Source: Rhodovulum robiginosum (lineage in GTDB: Bacteria; Pseudomonadota; Alphaproteobacteria; Rhodobacterales; Rhodobacteraceae). From it: a stretch of DNA of 64,000 bases. Below the pieces are notes generated by a model. It saw only the letters and a list, made by a program, of their open reading frames with translations. It was not told the DNA's origin and did not search any database. Below are positions 16,682 to 24,757 of this stretch, piece by piece. Where the stretch lies: NCBI RefSeq assembly GCF_003944755.1, contig NZ_RWGU01000049.1, positions 186,001 to 250,000 of the forward strand, given 5' to 3'. A program made the position numbers and the translations under genes. Numbering within the stretch: position 1 is the stretch's first letter; each line of letters starts with the position of its first letter.

Positions 16682-18241
16682 ATGAGCGGGTTCCGCCTGA
16701 TCTCAACGGTCGGGGCTTTCTGTCTTGCAGCGACCTGCACGGCATCGGCCGTCTCTGCGCAGGCGAGTGTCGAACCGCTCGAAGACTGCTTTTTCGCCGC
16801 CCCCGAGACCACGCCGCCGGTCGCTCAGGAATGCGGCTACGTGGTCTTGCCGGAAAACCCGGATCGGCCGGACGGACCCGAGATCAAGCTGGGTTTCCTG
16901 CGGCTGCCCGCCAAGGCGGAAAATCCGAAAGCCCCGCTGTTCATGCTGGCCGGCGGTCCGGGCGACAGCTTCATCAAGCCACCGACGCATCTGCTTTTCG
17001 GGGATGCCTTCCTGGGTCCGATCCTCGACGAGCGAGACGTCGTACTCCTCGACCAGCGGGGCACGCGCAACGCGATCCCCACGCTCGATTGCCCGTCTGC
17101 CTACAGCTTGCCCTGGGAGGCCAAGGAACGCGGGCTCGACGAGGCTGAAATGCTCGAGCTAAGCTGGCAAGTGCTCGCCGACTGCGTCGCGGATACGCGC
17201 GCGGCCGGCGTCGATCTTGCGCAATACAACAGCGTCCGCATCGCCGCCGACTTGGACGCGGCGCGTCAGGCCCTGGGCTATGGCCGGATCGTCTATTACG
17301 GCGCGTCCTACGGCGCCCAGCTCGGCCAGCATTACATGCGCGATTTCCCCGACAGCCTTGAGGCGGTGATACTCGACGGGGCGAACTCGCTGTCGCGGAA
17401 AAGCTGGGTGCAGGAGCGCGTGCGCGACGTCGACGTCGCCACCCGAAAGCTCGCCGCCCTTTGTGCCGCCGATGCCAAGTGCGGCGCGGCCTATAACGTC
17501 ACGGAAATGGTCGACCGGGCGATGGCGCTTTTCGACGAGGGGCCGATCGAGACCACCTATCAGGATCCCGCCGACCCCGAGACGCAGCTCGCTATTACCT
17601 TGACCGAGGCCGACCTCGCCGAGACCATCTTCGGCTTCCAGACCGGCCAGATCGGCATCCACGCTCTGCCGGCCGTTCTCGACACGATGCTGGCCGATGG
17701 CCGGGCCTCGGCGGCCGCATTGCTGGGCGACCAGAAAGGCGCGGCCATCGTCGCCTCCCGCGGGGCGACCGAGGGCGGCTCGGCCATCCTGATGCATATG
17801 GCCGTGGTGTGCTCGGACGATCCGGTGACATCGGCCGACGACATGATCATCGAACCCGACGCCAGCGCCTATGCGCGCGCCTACGGTGCGGCCGTGCTGG
17901 AGGAATACGTCGAATTCTGCCGGGCGGTCGATGTGCCCTCGCTGCCCGACGACACGGACGTGGACGTGACCACGGACGTGCCGACGCTGATCCTTGCCGG
18001 GGATCTGGACGCGCGCACCCCCGTGATCCGGAGCGAACTCGTCGCCGAGACGTTGCCGCGCGCGACCATCGTCGAGTTCCCGCAAGGCACGCATGTCCAG
18101 CTCGGCGAGATCAACCAGTGCGCCGGGAAGATCCTGAGGGCCTTCCTAGACGACCCGGACGCCACGCCCGACACGGGCTGCATCGCCGACATGCCCCGCC
18201 GCGGTTTCGTCCTGCCAGATGGCACGATCAGCGTGCAATAG
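16682..18241 (+). CDS. Secreted alpha/beta hydrolase, TAP (tripeptidyl aminopeptidase)-like
   Basis: A 519-residue exported hydrolase of the S33/TAP type. The signal peptide ends near SAQA|SVE. The oxyanion region reads LAGGPGDS, and DQRGTRN follows. The nucleophile elbow is GASYG (Ser near residue 209). The TAP-like C-terminal domain carries LILAGDLDARTPV (acid residue) and FPQGTHVQ (catalytic His). Five or more cysteines suggest periplasmic disulfides. Family members cleave N-terminal peptides or esters; the substrate is unknown. ATG at 16682 is preferred over an in-frame TTG at 16652 because the signal peptide begins there. The gene stands alone after a terminator-like hairpin. Confidence 0.85.
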   Translation: MSGFRLISTVGAFCLAATCTASAVSAQASVEPLEDCFFAAPETTPPVAQECGYVVLPENPDRPDGPEIKLGFLRLPAKAENPKAPLFMLAGGPGDSFIKPPTHLLFGDAFLGPILDERDVVLLDQRGTRNAIPTLDCPSAYSLPWEAKERGLDEAEMLELSWQVLADCVADTRAAGVDLAQYNSVRIAADLDAARQALGYGRIVYYGASYGAQLGQHYMRDFPDSLEAVILDGANSLSRKSWVQERVRDVDVATRKLAALCAADAKCGAAYNVTEMVDRAMALFDEGPIETTYQDPADPETQLAITLTEADLAETIFGFQTGQIGIHALPAVLDTMLADGRASAAALLGDQKGAAIVASRGATEGGSAILMHMAVVCSDDPVTSADDMIIEPDASAYARAYGAAVLEEYVEFCRAVDVPSLPDDTDVDVTTDVPTLILAGDLDARTPVIRSELVAETLPRATIVEFPQGTHVQLGEINQCAGKILRAFLDDPDATPDTGCIADMPRRGFVLPDGTISVQ

Positions 18242-18400
18242 CGTTGGCAACACTCATTTCGGCACCGCCGAATACAAACGTCGGCGACCGGCCCGAAGGG
18301 CATGGAGATGCGGTTGCGGGCGGGCATAGTGGCTTGGGCGCATCTTTTACGGCCCCGTGGCATGCCGGGGCCGGCGTCGGAAACGGACAGGAGGTGAAGG

Positions 18401-18771
18401 TTGGGTTTCCTGTTCCAGGCCGTCTTTCTCGCCGCAATCGCCCTTTGCTTTACCGCCGGAGCCTTGGTGACGGCCAGCCTGTTCATCGCGGACCGGGCCC
18501 CGCAAGGCGGCACGTTTCTCGGCATCAGCCTGGTCGCCACCGGTGTCTTTCTGGTCCTTGGTTGCTGCTCTTCGGGATGCAGCGCCATGTCGCCGCGATC
18601 GCCGCAGTGGCGCAGCGCCGTGATGACGAGACCGCCGATGCCCTCAGGCCGGACGTGACGCGGCTTGTGGCCTATCTGCTGCTCGGCGGGGGCATGCTGG
18701 CCGCGATCCTGGCTGTCCTGAGCTATGCGATCCTGGCGCGGATCGACCAAGGGTTCGCGGTATTCGGCTGA
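18401..18771 (+). pseudogene. Small four-helix membrane protein gene split by a frameshift
   Basis: Two frames together make one plausible protein of about 123 residues. Frame one starts at TTG 18401 behind a perfect AGGAGGTGA site and gives two hydrophobic helices (FLFQAVFLAAIALCFTAGAL, then FLGISLVATGVFLVLG). It then turns into Cys/Ser/Arg-rich sequence near 18563. The -1 frame takes over there with LLLFGMQRHVAAIAAVAQRR, a polar stretch and a last helix (LVAYLLLGGGMLAAILAVLSYAIL), ending at 18771. No slippery heptamer is visible at the junction (CTTGGTTGC), so this is either a real inactivating indel or a sequence error. No family recognised. Confidence 0.6.
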
Positions 18772-19191
18772 AGGGCTTGGGCCCGCCATTTCTGATGGAG
18801 CGAGGAAACCCACCATGACAAGACCTTGCCATTCTGTGCCTGCAGCATCGGCTCATGCTGCCCCAAAGGCGACATGCGCCCGTTGTCGCCGGGGCGGCGA
18901 CCGGGCATTCGGCGCTTTCGCAGCTTTCAGACAACTCGCCAACCATGCGCGCGCCGTCTGCGGCGGGCCTGCCCGCAGGATGCTGAAGACGGAAACGTGG
19001 AATCGCCTCCGATCGAGGCGCCGAAAAAGCGGATCGGAAGATCATTTCGGCCTTGGCCGGGATCCGTATTGTTTGCTCGGGGCTCATGTGCACACACTGG
19101 CCCTGTATCTTGCCGGAGCATTGGGTCGTGATGCCAATTGTCTTGGCTGATGATGATCCGAGTGCAGTTATTTCAAAGGGGACCTCATCTC
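18772..19191. other. Intergenic region, nothing recognised
   Basis: About 420 bases between the split membrane-protein gene and the phosphatase-like gene. Open frames on both strands are Arg/Ser/Ala-rich and have no ribosome-binding sites. No hairpin with a T-run, repeat or RNA gene was found. The promoter of the five-gene unit starting at 19192 should lie in its right part. Confidence 0.4.
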
Positions 19192-19839
19192 ATGAAAATT
19201 GCCTTGTCGCTCGCTGCAGCGGTACTCTTGGCGATACCTTGCCACGCCGCCGACATTACCGCGCGAACCGGTGGCCCGTCGCGGGACGCGATGCTTGTCC
19301 GAACGGGGCCGGGCACTCCTGACGGCATGACCTTCTTCCGCCCGGTGTTGAGCGGCGTTCTTTACCGCGCCGGGTTTTCCGGCGGCGACAAGGCGCGGAC
19401 GGGGATGAGCACGGCCCAGCGGCAGGCGCTTTGCGGGGAAGGGTTTTCGCGCGCCTTCTACGCGGATTTCGGCAAGAATACCGAGTACGGCACCACGTCG
19501 TGCAGCACGGGCGCGCTCGACTACCAGTCCGCGCGTTCCTCACGGCCGGCCAACGTGATGAAGGCGGTCTACGATACCATCAAGTCGCCCTCGTCAGGGC
19601 CGGTTCTGGTTCATTGCATGTGGGGAGTTCACGCCTCTGGCGCGCTGTCCGCGATGGCGTTGGTACAGTTCTGCGGCTGGAGCGAGGACCGCGCGAAAGC
19701 CTATTGGAACGAAGCACGCAACGGGGCGCCGTGCGGCGGCGGGTGCGATGCCTGGATCGACAAGAAATTCGACAGGTTCAGCGTCGACCCGGCGCTGTCG
19801 ATCAGCGCCGCGGAGCGCGCGGCCATCTGCCCGAAATGA
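19192..19839 (+). CDS. Exported cysteine-phosphatase-like protein with altered P-loop
   Basis: A 215-residue protein with a signal peptide (to about A19-A20, CHA|ADI). The core resembles dual-specificity/tyrosine phosphatases: VLVHCMWGVHASG (138-150) corresponds to the HCx5R(S/T) P-loop. The nucleophile Cys142 is present, but the phosphate-binding Arg position (148) is Ala, with His147 beside it. I recall related bacterial proteins with the same HC..G.HASG pattern, so this may be a family trait, not decay. Five further cysteines may form disulfides. Start by AAAGGGGACC upstream of the ATG at 19192. It leads a five-gene unit; the next gene starts 18 bases after its stop. Function may be catalytic by another mechanism or substrate-binding only. 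Confidence 0.68.
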   Translation: MKIALSLAAAVLLAIPCHAADITARTGGPSRDAMLVRTGPGTPDGMTFFRPVLSGVLYRAGFSGGDKARTGMSTAQRQALCGEGFSRAFYADFGKNTEYGTTSCSTGALDYQSARSSRPANVMKAVYDTIKSPSSGPVLVHCMWGVHASGALSAMALVQFCGWSEDRAKAYWNEARNGAPCGGGCDAWIDKKFDRFSVDPALSISAAERAAICPK

Positions 19840-19857
19840 CCGGTCCGGAGGTCTGAG

Positions 19858-21291
19858 ATGAAGACAATCGCTTTTCTTGGCGGGGCGTTCCTTTTCGGCT
19901 CGGCCGTCGGGGCGCTGGCCTCTGACGCGGTTCGCGGCACGGCACAGACGTTCACAAGTCCCAACGGCATCACCGAGCGCTGCGTGCAGATCGCCCAGAT
20001 CCCCGGCGGCGACTATTCCAAAGGCGATCTCGAGGACGAGGCCGCGTATTGCGCGATCGACCTCTACGGCCCTGACGTCGCGCTCTGCCCCAAGACCTGG
20101 AGCACCAGCCCCGGCATGATGATCTACGACATCAGCGAGGGACCCTATGCAGGGGACCGGGCGCGGTTCCAGCGCAACGCCTGCGCGGAGGGCAAGGCCG
20201 CCAAGGACCTGGCCAAGGATGATCTGGCCAAGTTCAAGGTCACGATGAACGCCGAGGGCACCAGCGGCACCTTCTCGACCTCGTCGCTGCTTTACTACCA
20301 TTTCTCGCGCTACTTCGACATGGCGGTGAAGGTGCCCGTCGCGGTGTGGCGCGCGATGGACGCGGCCGAGCATGGGGCCGAGGTCGCCCGCCCAGGCCTG
20401 TCGCTGTCGGGCAAAACCGGCCGCATGAACCACGAGGGCTGGCGCCACCTCGTCGAGGCCGAGAAAAACCCTGCCTCCTATTCCCCCACCGATCACATGT
20501 TCACCGCCGACCGCGAACAGATCTACGGCGTGCTGCTGTCCAGTCCGGGGCATCGCTACGGGTCCGAGGTCAACGGCACCCGCGAATCGGGCTGGGGCAA
20601 GGGGCAAAATTACGACTTCCAGGAAACGCCGGGGTTTTTGGCGCTGCGCTCTTCCCTGCCGCTGGACCAGGCGATCGCCCACGGGCTGAAAGAGGCGCGC
20701 AAGGACGGGCAGATCAACCGCGATCTCGGGCCCGACGTGCCCGCCCAGCAGATGGCCTGGTGGATGCGCGAGATTTCCGAAATCGTGCTGCTCGACTACA
20801 TCTTCAGCCAGCAGGACCGGATCGGCAATATCGACTTCACGCCCTATTACTACTGGATCGAGGACGGCAAGCTGAAGCACAAGAAGGCCAAGCATCACGA
20901 GCCGGGCGACGGCGACGTGCCCGAGGGCGCGCTGCTGCTCAAACGCACGAACCTCAACGACAACGATGCCGGTGGCCTCGTGCGCTACGCCAATTTCGCC
21001 AAGTCGACCGAAATGCTTGAAAAGCTGAGGCATTTCGACGGGGGCGTCTATCGCCGCCTGGTTGCGCTCGATACCGACCTGCAGGCGCAGGGGCCGATCT
21101 ATGGCTGGCTGGAAAGCAGCCTTGGCCTGACCGACCGGGAGGTGTCGCAGGTGGTCAAGAATACGCGCCTCGCCACCGGCATCCTGCAGGAGAGCTGCCA
21201 GAGGGGCGAGCTGATCTTCGACCTCGATCCCGCGCAATTCCTGCTGACCGGGGCGGTGACGCCAGAGAAAGTGGCGTGCGACGGTGGCTAG
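19858..21291 (+). CDS. Exported protein with atypical-kinase-like (Fam20/HipA-like) motifs
   Basis: A 477-residue exported protein (signal to about A21). No database family is certain. Three features resemble secretory Fam20-type or HipA-type kinases: a possible nucleotide lysine (FKV, K127) followed by LLYYHFSRYF...KVPVAVW, like the 'helix plus VPxVV' segment after the kinase Lys; a catalytic-loop-like LLDYIFSQQDRIGNID (D320, N324); and a metal-site-like LNDNDAGG (D368/D370), resembling DxG. The Glu expected in the helix after Lys is not obvious. Eight or more cysteines suit the periplasm. It lies between a phosphatase-like and a phosphoesterase gene, with an 8-base overlap with the latter, which supports a phospho-transfer role (inference). 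CotH-like or structural proteins remain possible. Confidence 0.55.
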   Translation: MKTIAFLGGAFLFGSAVGALASDAVRGTAQTFTSPNGITERCVQIAQIPGGDYSKGDLEDEAAYCAIDLYGPDVALCPKTWSTSPGMMIYDISEGPYAGDRARFQRNACAEGKAAKDLAKDDLAKFKVTMNAEGTSGTFSTSSLLYYHFSRYFDMAVKVPVAVWRAMDAAEHGAEVARPGLSLSGKTGRMNHEGWRHLVEAEKNPASYSPTDHMFTADREQIYGVLLSSPGHRYGSEVNGTRESGWGKGQNYDFQETPGFLALRSSLPLDQAIAHGLKEARKDGQINRDLGPDVPAQQMAWWMREISEIVLLDYIFSQQDRIGNIDFTPYYYWIEDGKLKHKKAKHHEPGDGDVPEGALLLKRTNLNDNDAGGLVRYANFAKSTEMLEKLRHFDGGVYRRLVALDTDLQAQGPIYGWLESSLGLTDREVSQVVKNTRLATGILQESCQRGELIFDLDPAQFLLTGAVTPEKVACDGG

Positions 21292-22246
21292 GCTGGGCGC
21301 GCTGCTGGTCGTTCTGGTTCTCGCCCTGCCGGTCTCGGCGTGGTCGGCGCCGCTGCGCGTCGTCGTGATCTCGGATCTCAACGGCAGCTACGGCTCGGTC
21401 CGCTACGATCCGCGCGTTTCGGCGGCGGTGAAGAGGATCATCGGCCTGCGACCCGACCTCGTGATCTCGACCGGCGACATGGTGGCGGGCCAGCGCCGCC
21501 CGCACCTGTCGGGCAAAGAGGTGCGGGGGATGTGGGCCGGCTTTCATGCCGCCGTCAGCGACCCGCTGGCCCGCGCCGGCATCCCCCTCGCCGTCACGCC
21601 GGGCAACCACGACGCCTCGGCCTATCACGGTTTTGAGCGCGAGCGGCGCATCTACGCAGAGCAATGGCGCGGGCGGCGGCCCGATGTCGAATTCATCGAT
21701 GGGGCCGATTACCCGTTCTTCTACGCCTTCGACCTCGGCGGGGTGCGGTTCGTCTCGCTCGACGTGACCACGGTCGGGCCGCTTCGGCCGGCACAGATGC
21801 AGCGGCTGGAAACGGCGCTGGCGGATGCAGGCCCGGCGCGCATCGTGTTCAGCCATCTGCCGCTCTGGCCGTTCGCGCAGGGGCGCGAGACCGAGGTGAT
21901 CGGCGACCCGGCCCTCGAACGGCTGTTCGGACGGCTTGGCATCGACATGCATCTTTCCGGGCATCACCACGCGTTTTACCCCGGCTCGGCCGGCGGGATC
22001 GCCCTGATATCGCAAGCCTGCCTCGGGTCCGGGCCAAGGCGCCTGATCGGCGACAACGATCGAAGCGATCAGGCGATCACCGTGCTCGACATTACGCAAC
22101 AGGGTGATATCGGGGTCTGGGCGCTGAGCGGGCCGGCTTTCGACAAGCGAGTCGAGATCGGGGACCTGCCCGCCGCGCTGCGCAGCAAGTCGCGGGTGAT
22201 TGACCGCTTGGACAAGGCGCCTTTACCAGATGTGCGCTGGCAATAG
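21284..22246 (+). CDS. Exported calcineurin-like metallophosphoesterase
   Basis: A 320-residue binuclear-metal phosphoesterase with a signal peptide to about A22. Metal motifs in order: SDLNGSYG (D31-x-N33, where most members have DxH), TGDMV (D65), GNHD (107-110), FSHLP (H191) and GHHHAF (226-231). The fold is complete; the Asn for His in the first motif occurs in some subfamilies. The GTG start at 21284 lies inside the end of the preceding gene (8-base overlap), so expression is translationally coupled. The substrate may be the phospho-product of the upstream putative kinase, or a nucleotide or phosphodiester in the periplasm. Confidence 0.86.
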   Translation: MARLGALLVVLVLALPVSAWSAPLRVVVISDLNGSYGSVRYDPRVSAAVKRIIGLRPDLVISTGDMVAGQRRPHLSGKEVRGMWAGFHAAVSDPLARAGIPLAVTPGNHDASAYHGFERERRIYAEQWRGRRPDVEFIDGADYPFFYAFDLGGVRFVSLDVTTVGPLRPAQMQRLETALADAGPARIVFSHLPLWPFAQGRETEVIGDPALERLFGRLGIDMHLSGHHHAFYPGSAGGIALISQACLGSGPRRLIGDNDRSDQAITVLDITQQGDIGVWALSGPAFDKRVEIGDLPAALRSKSRVIDRLDKAPLPDVRWQ

Positions 22247-22283
22247 AGACGGGCCCACGACGCCCGGGGAACAGACAGGACAC

Positions 22284-23069
22284 ATGATGCGCCGAAATTT
22301 CGACCTCCACAGGATTGCCCTGTCCGCCTTCGTGATGGGGCTGGCCATCCTCTTGGCCCCGGCGGTGTTTGCACAGGCGTCCGAAGGCTCGCTCATGATT
22401 CCGGCCGAGATCGAGGTGCGCGGCCGGGGCTGGGCGCAGATCGTCAACTTCCGCGAGATGCTCGATTTCGCCCTGTCACTGACGGAGGTCACGCTTCTCA
22501 CGGCGCTGCTGGCCTTTCACCCGGTCAATATTGCGTACCGGTCCCGGACGGTGACCGACGACCTGCGCAAGGGCATGTTTTTGTTCGCGCTGATCGGCAT
22601 GCTGACCGGGTTCCTCGTGGTCCACCACGGCTACCTGATCGGCTTCGTCATCTTCGGGATCGGCGGGCTGTTCCGGTTCCGAATGGAATCCAGCACCATT
22701 GCGGACACCGGCCAGATGGTCATCGTGTCGTTGATCGGGCTCGCCGTCGGGCTGGACCTGCCGGTGATGGCACTGATCGGCGCGGTGGCGGCCTGGGTGG
22801 TTCTCTTTCTCTTCGGCAGGGGCCAGGCCCTTGGCCTGGAGGTCAAGTTCGACGAGAAGGGCAGCGATCCGGGCGCCGTGCGCCGCCTGCAGGAGCACCT
22901 AGAGGGCAAGGGATTCAAGGTCGTTTCCGTTGCCAAGACCAAGTTCAAGCCGGTGGCCCATTACGCCCTGTCCAGCCGGATGCCGCAGGCGCAATCGGCC
23001 CTCGTGCAGGAGATGTCGGAGATTCAGGCCCGCAAGGACAGTGGCGTTTCCGACTGGCATATCGATTAG
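22284..23069 (+). CDS. DUF4956-type inner-membrane protein
   Basis: 261 residues. The N-terminus has a signal-anchor-like helix (11-30, ending FAQA), then a periplasmic segment, four membrane helices (about 62-80, 96-113, 118-130, 145-180) and a soluble ~75-residue C-terminal domain (RRLQEHLEGKGFKVVSV...). The motif GIGGLFRFRMESSTIADTG matches the DUF4956 pattern (GlFRFR...D). In other bacteria DUF4956 genes often sit with CotH-type kinases and VTC polyphosphate-polymerase-like proteins (general knowledge), consistent with the kinase-like protein upstream. Two Met codons open the gene; ACAGGACAC precedes them. It starts 37 bases after the phosphoesterase and ends four bases before the next gene. 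Confidence 0.75.
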   Translation: MMRRNFDLHRIALSAFVMGLAILLAPAVFAQASEGSLMIPAEIEVRGRGWAQIVNFREMLDFALSLTEVTLLTALLAFHPVNIAYRSRTVTDDLRKGMFLFALIGMLTGFLVVHHGYLIGFVIFGIGGLFRFRMESSTIADTGQMVIVSLIGLAVGLDLPVMALIGAVAAWVVLFLFGRGQALGLEVKFDEKGSDPGAVRRLQEHLEGKGFKVVSVAKTKFKPVAHYALSSRMPQAQSALVQEMSEIQARKDSGVSDWHID

Positions 23070-23073
23070 GCCG

Positions 23074-23973
23074 ATGCGAGCCGCGCTCCGCTCCGGCGCC
23101 GCGATCGCCACCGCGCTCTGGGCCGCGGTCCTGCCGGCGGCCGAGGCGCAATCGACCGATCCGGGGAAACTGCGCCCGCCCGCCAGCCTGAGTTTTCTCC
23201 GCAGCTATCCGCTCCATGACAAGAAGGCCGGGCTGACCGAGCCCTCCGGCCTGATGATCGGGCCGGGGTCTGACGGCTTGTGGACCGTCAGCGACGACAC
23301 GCGGCGCCTGTTTCGCCTGGATGCACAGGGCCAGGTCATCGAGGTCGGGCCGAAGATCGACGCCCTGGTCGACCTCGAGGGTATCGCGCTGGGCGCAACG
23401 GGGCGCCGGATACTCGTGCTGTCCGAAGAGCATGCCGAGATCGTCGCCATCGACCGGCACTCCCCGCAACGCGCCGAACGCTTTGCGCTGCGCGAGATGA
23501 CAGGGTCGGACAAGCTGGCCGCCGCGATGGACGGAGACCTCGACAAGCTCTCGCCCGAAGGCATCGCCGTCGATACCGAAACGGGCGCCGTACTTGTGGT
23601 GAACGAACGCGCACCGCGCCTGCTGATCCGGATTTCACCCGATCTGGACGAGATTGTCTCGGTCCTTCCCCTCGGCGGAGACCGCGGGTTCGTGGCCCAT
23701 GGCATGAACGACCACAGGCTGGATGCCTCGGGCCTTGCCCATGATGCGGCACGGGGCGGGATATGGATCGCCAGCGATACCGGAAGATGCGTGTTCTATC
23801 TGGCCGAAGAGGCCGGACCCGCCCTTCGGTTCGACTTTCTCTGGCGCGACGGCGACAAGGTCCGGCCCATCGAAAATGCCGAAGGCATCGCCCTCGATGC
23901 GTCGGGGAAAACGCTGTTCGTGGTTTCCGATGACGGGACCCACTCAAGGCTATTCATCTACGGCGTCGACTAG
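23074..23973 (+). CDS. Exported SdiA-regulated / phytase-esterase-like beta-propeller
   Basis: 299 residues with a signal peptide (cleavage about AEA|QST) and a six-bladed-propeller-type repeat pattern: SGLMIGPGSDGLWTVSDDT, LEGIALGATGRRILVLSEE, SPEGIAVDTETGAVLVVNE, ASGLAHDAARGGIWIASDT and AEGIALDASGKTLFVVSDD. This fits the SdiA-regulated (PF06977) and 'esterase-like activity of phytase' (PF13449) families. Acidic residues in each blade could bind Ca2+. If it is phytase-like, its substrate would be a phosphorylated sugar or inositol, matching the neighbours. Last gene of the five-gene unit, four bases after the previous stop. Confidence 0.78.
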   Translation: MRAALRSGAAIATALWAAVLPAAEAQSTDPGKLRPPASLSFLRSYPLHDKKAGLTEPSGLMIGPGSDGLWTVSDDTRRLFRLDAQGQVIEVGPKIDALVDLEGIALGATGRRILVLSEEHAEIVAIDRHSPQRAERFALREMTGSDKLAAAMDGDLDKLSPEGIAVDTETGAVLVVNERAPRLLIRISPDLDEIVSVLPLGGDRGFVAHGMNDHRLDASGLAHDAARGGIWIASDTGRCVFYLAEEAGPALRFDFLWRDGDKVRPIENAEGIALDASGKTLFVVSDDGTHSRLFIYGVD

Positions 23974-24151
23974 GGAATGGGGCCGGGCGCAGTCGTGGTA
24001 TGTGTCCTCCGCCTTGAGACACGCAATCAAAGCGGCGGCTTGCGTTTCGACGCCTTTTCCCGGGGTCCGGCCCGGTGACCTGCCACGCCCTTCGGCGGTT
24101 GGTGCACCGTGCGCGCCAAGAAACGGCGTGACGGCAGCAGGCCTGCACTGG

Positions 24152-24757
24152 TCAGGTGGCCGCGCTGTCGTAGGCCGAAACGATCTTGCGCGCCCGGGCA
24201 GCCACTGTCCGGGCGCTGTCGCCGGGGGAATAGAGCGCGGTGCCGATGCCAAAGCCGTTGGCCCCGGCGGCGAACCACGCGGCAAAGCTGTCCGGCCCGG
24301 CGCCCCCGACGGCCAGCACCTGGGTGTGCCGTGGCAGCACGGCGCGGATCGCCGTCAGCCCGGCCGGCCCGATCAAGGCCGCCGGAAACAGCTTCAGCGC
24401 GTCGGCGCCGGCGCGCAGCGCGGCCAGGCATTCGGTGGGGGTCATCGCGCCGGGGCACGAGACGAGGCCCGCGGCCTTGGTGGCGCGGATCACCTCGGGG
24501 TTGGTGTCGGGCGATACAATCAGCCGGCCGCCGGCGGCGGCGACCGCGGCAACCTCGGCCGCGCTCAGCACGGTGCCCGCCCCGATCTCGGCGTGCGCCC
24601 CGTAATGCTCGGCCAGGCGCCCGACCGAGTCGAGCGCGTCGGGCGAATTGAGCGGCACCTCGATGCGGGTGAGTCCCGCCTCGATCAGCGCCCCGGCGAC
24701 GCCAAGCGCGTCGTCGGGAGTGATACCCCGCAAGATAGCAATGATGTTCCGGGTCAT
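24152..24757 (-). CDS. dgoA: 2-dehydro-3-deoxy-6-phosphogalactonate aldolase
   Basis: A 201-residue class I aldolase of the KDPG/KDPGal family: it splits 2-dehydro-3-deoxy-6-phosphogalactonate to pyruvate and glyceraldehyde-3-phosphate. Family signs: AILRGITPDDAL at the N-terminus, RIEVPLNSPDALDS, GAGTVLS, the Schiff-base region with DALKLFPAALIGP (Lys of LKLFP), and AVGGAGPDSF with GFGIGTALYSPG at the end. The length is normal (about 200-210). The start overlaps the stop of the kinase gene by four bases. Together they form the lower DeLey-Doudoroff (galactonate) path; galactose dehydrogenase and galactonate dehydratase are not in the window. Confidence 0.93.
   Translation of the reverse strand: MTRNIIAILRGITPDDALGVAGALIEAGLTRIEVPLNSPDALDSVGRLAEHYGAHAEIGAGTVLSAAEVAAVAAAGGRLIVSPDTNPEVIRATKAAGLVSCPGAMTPTECLAALRAGADALKLFPAALIGPAGLTAIRAVLPRHTQVLAVGGAGPDSFAAWFAAGANGFGIGTALYSPGDSARTVAARARKIVSAYDSAAT

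Noticed and set aside
18555-18570. Programmed -1 frameshift in the split membrane-protein gene
   Set aside because: No slippery heptamer or following structure was found; an indel is simpler.
19594-21381. 595-codon minus-strand frame opposite the kinase-like gene
   Set aside because: Third-position GC shadow; the + strand genes have signal peptides, ribosome-binding sites and motifs.
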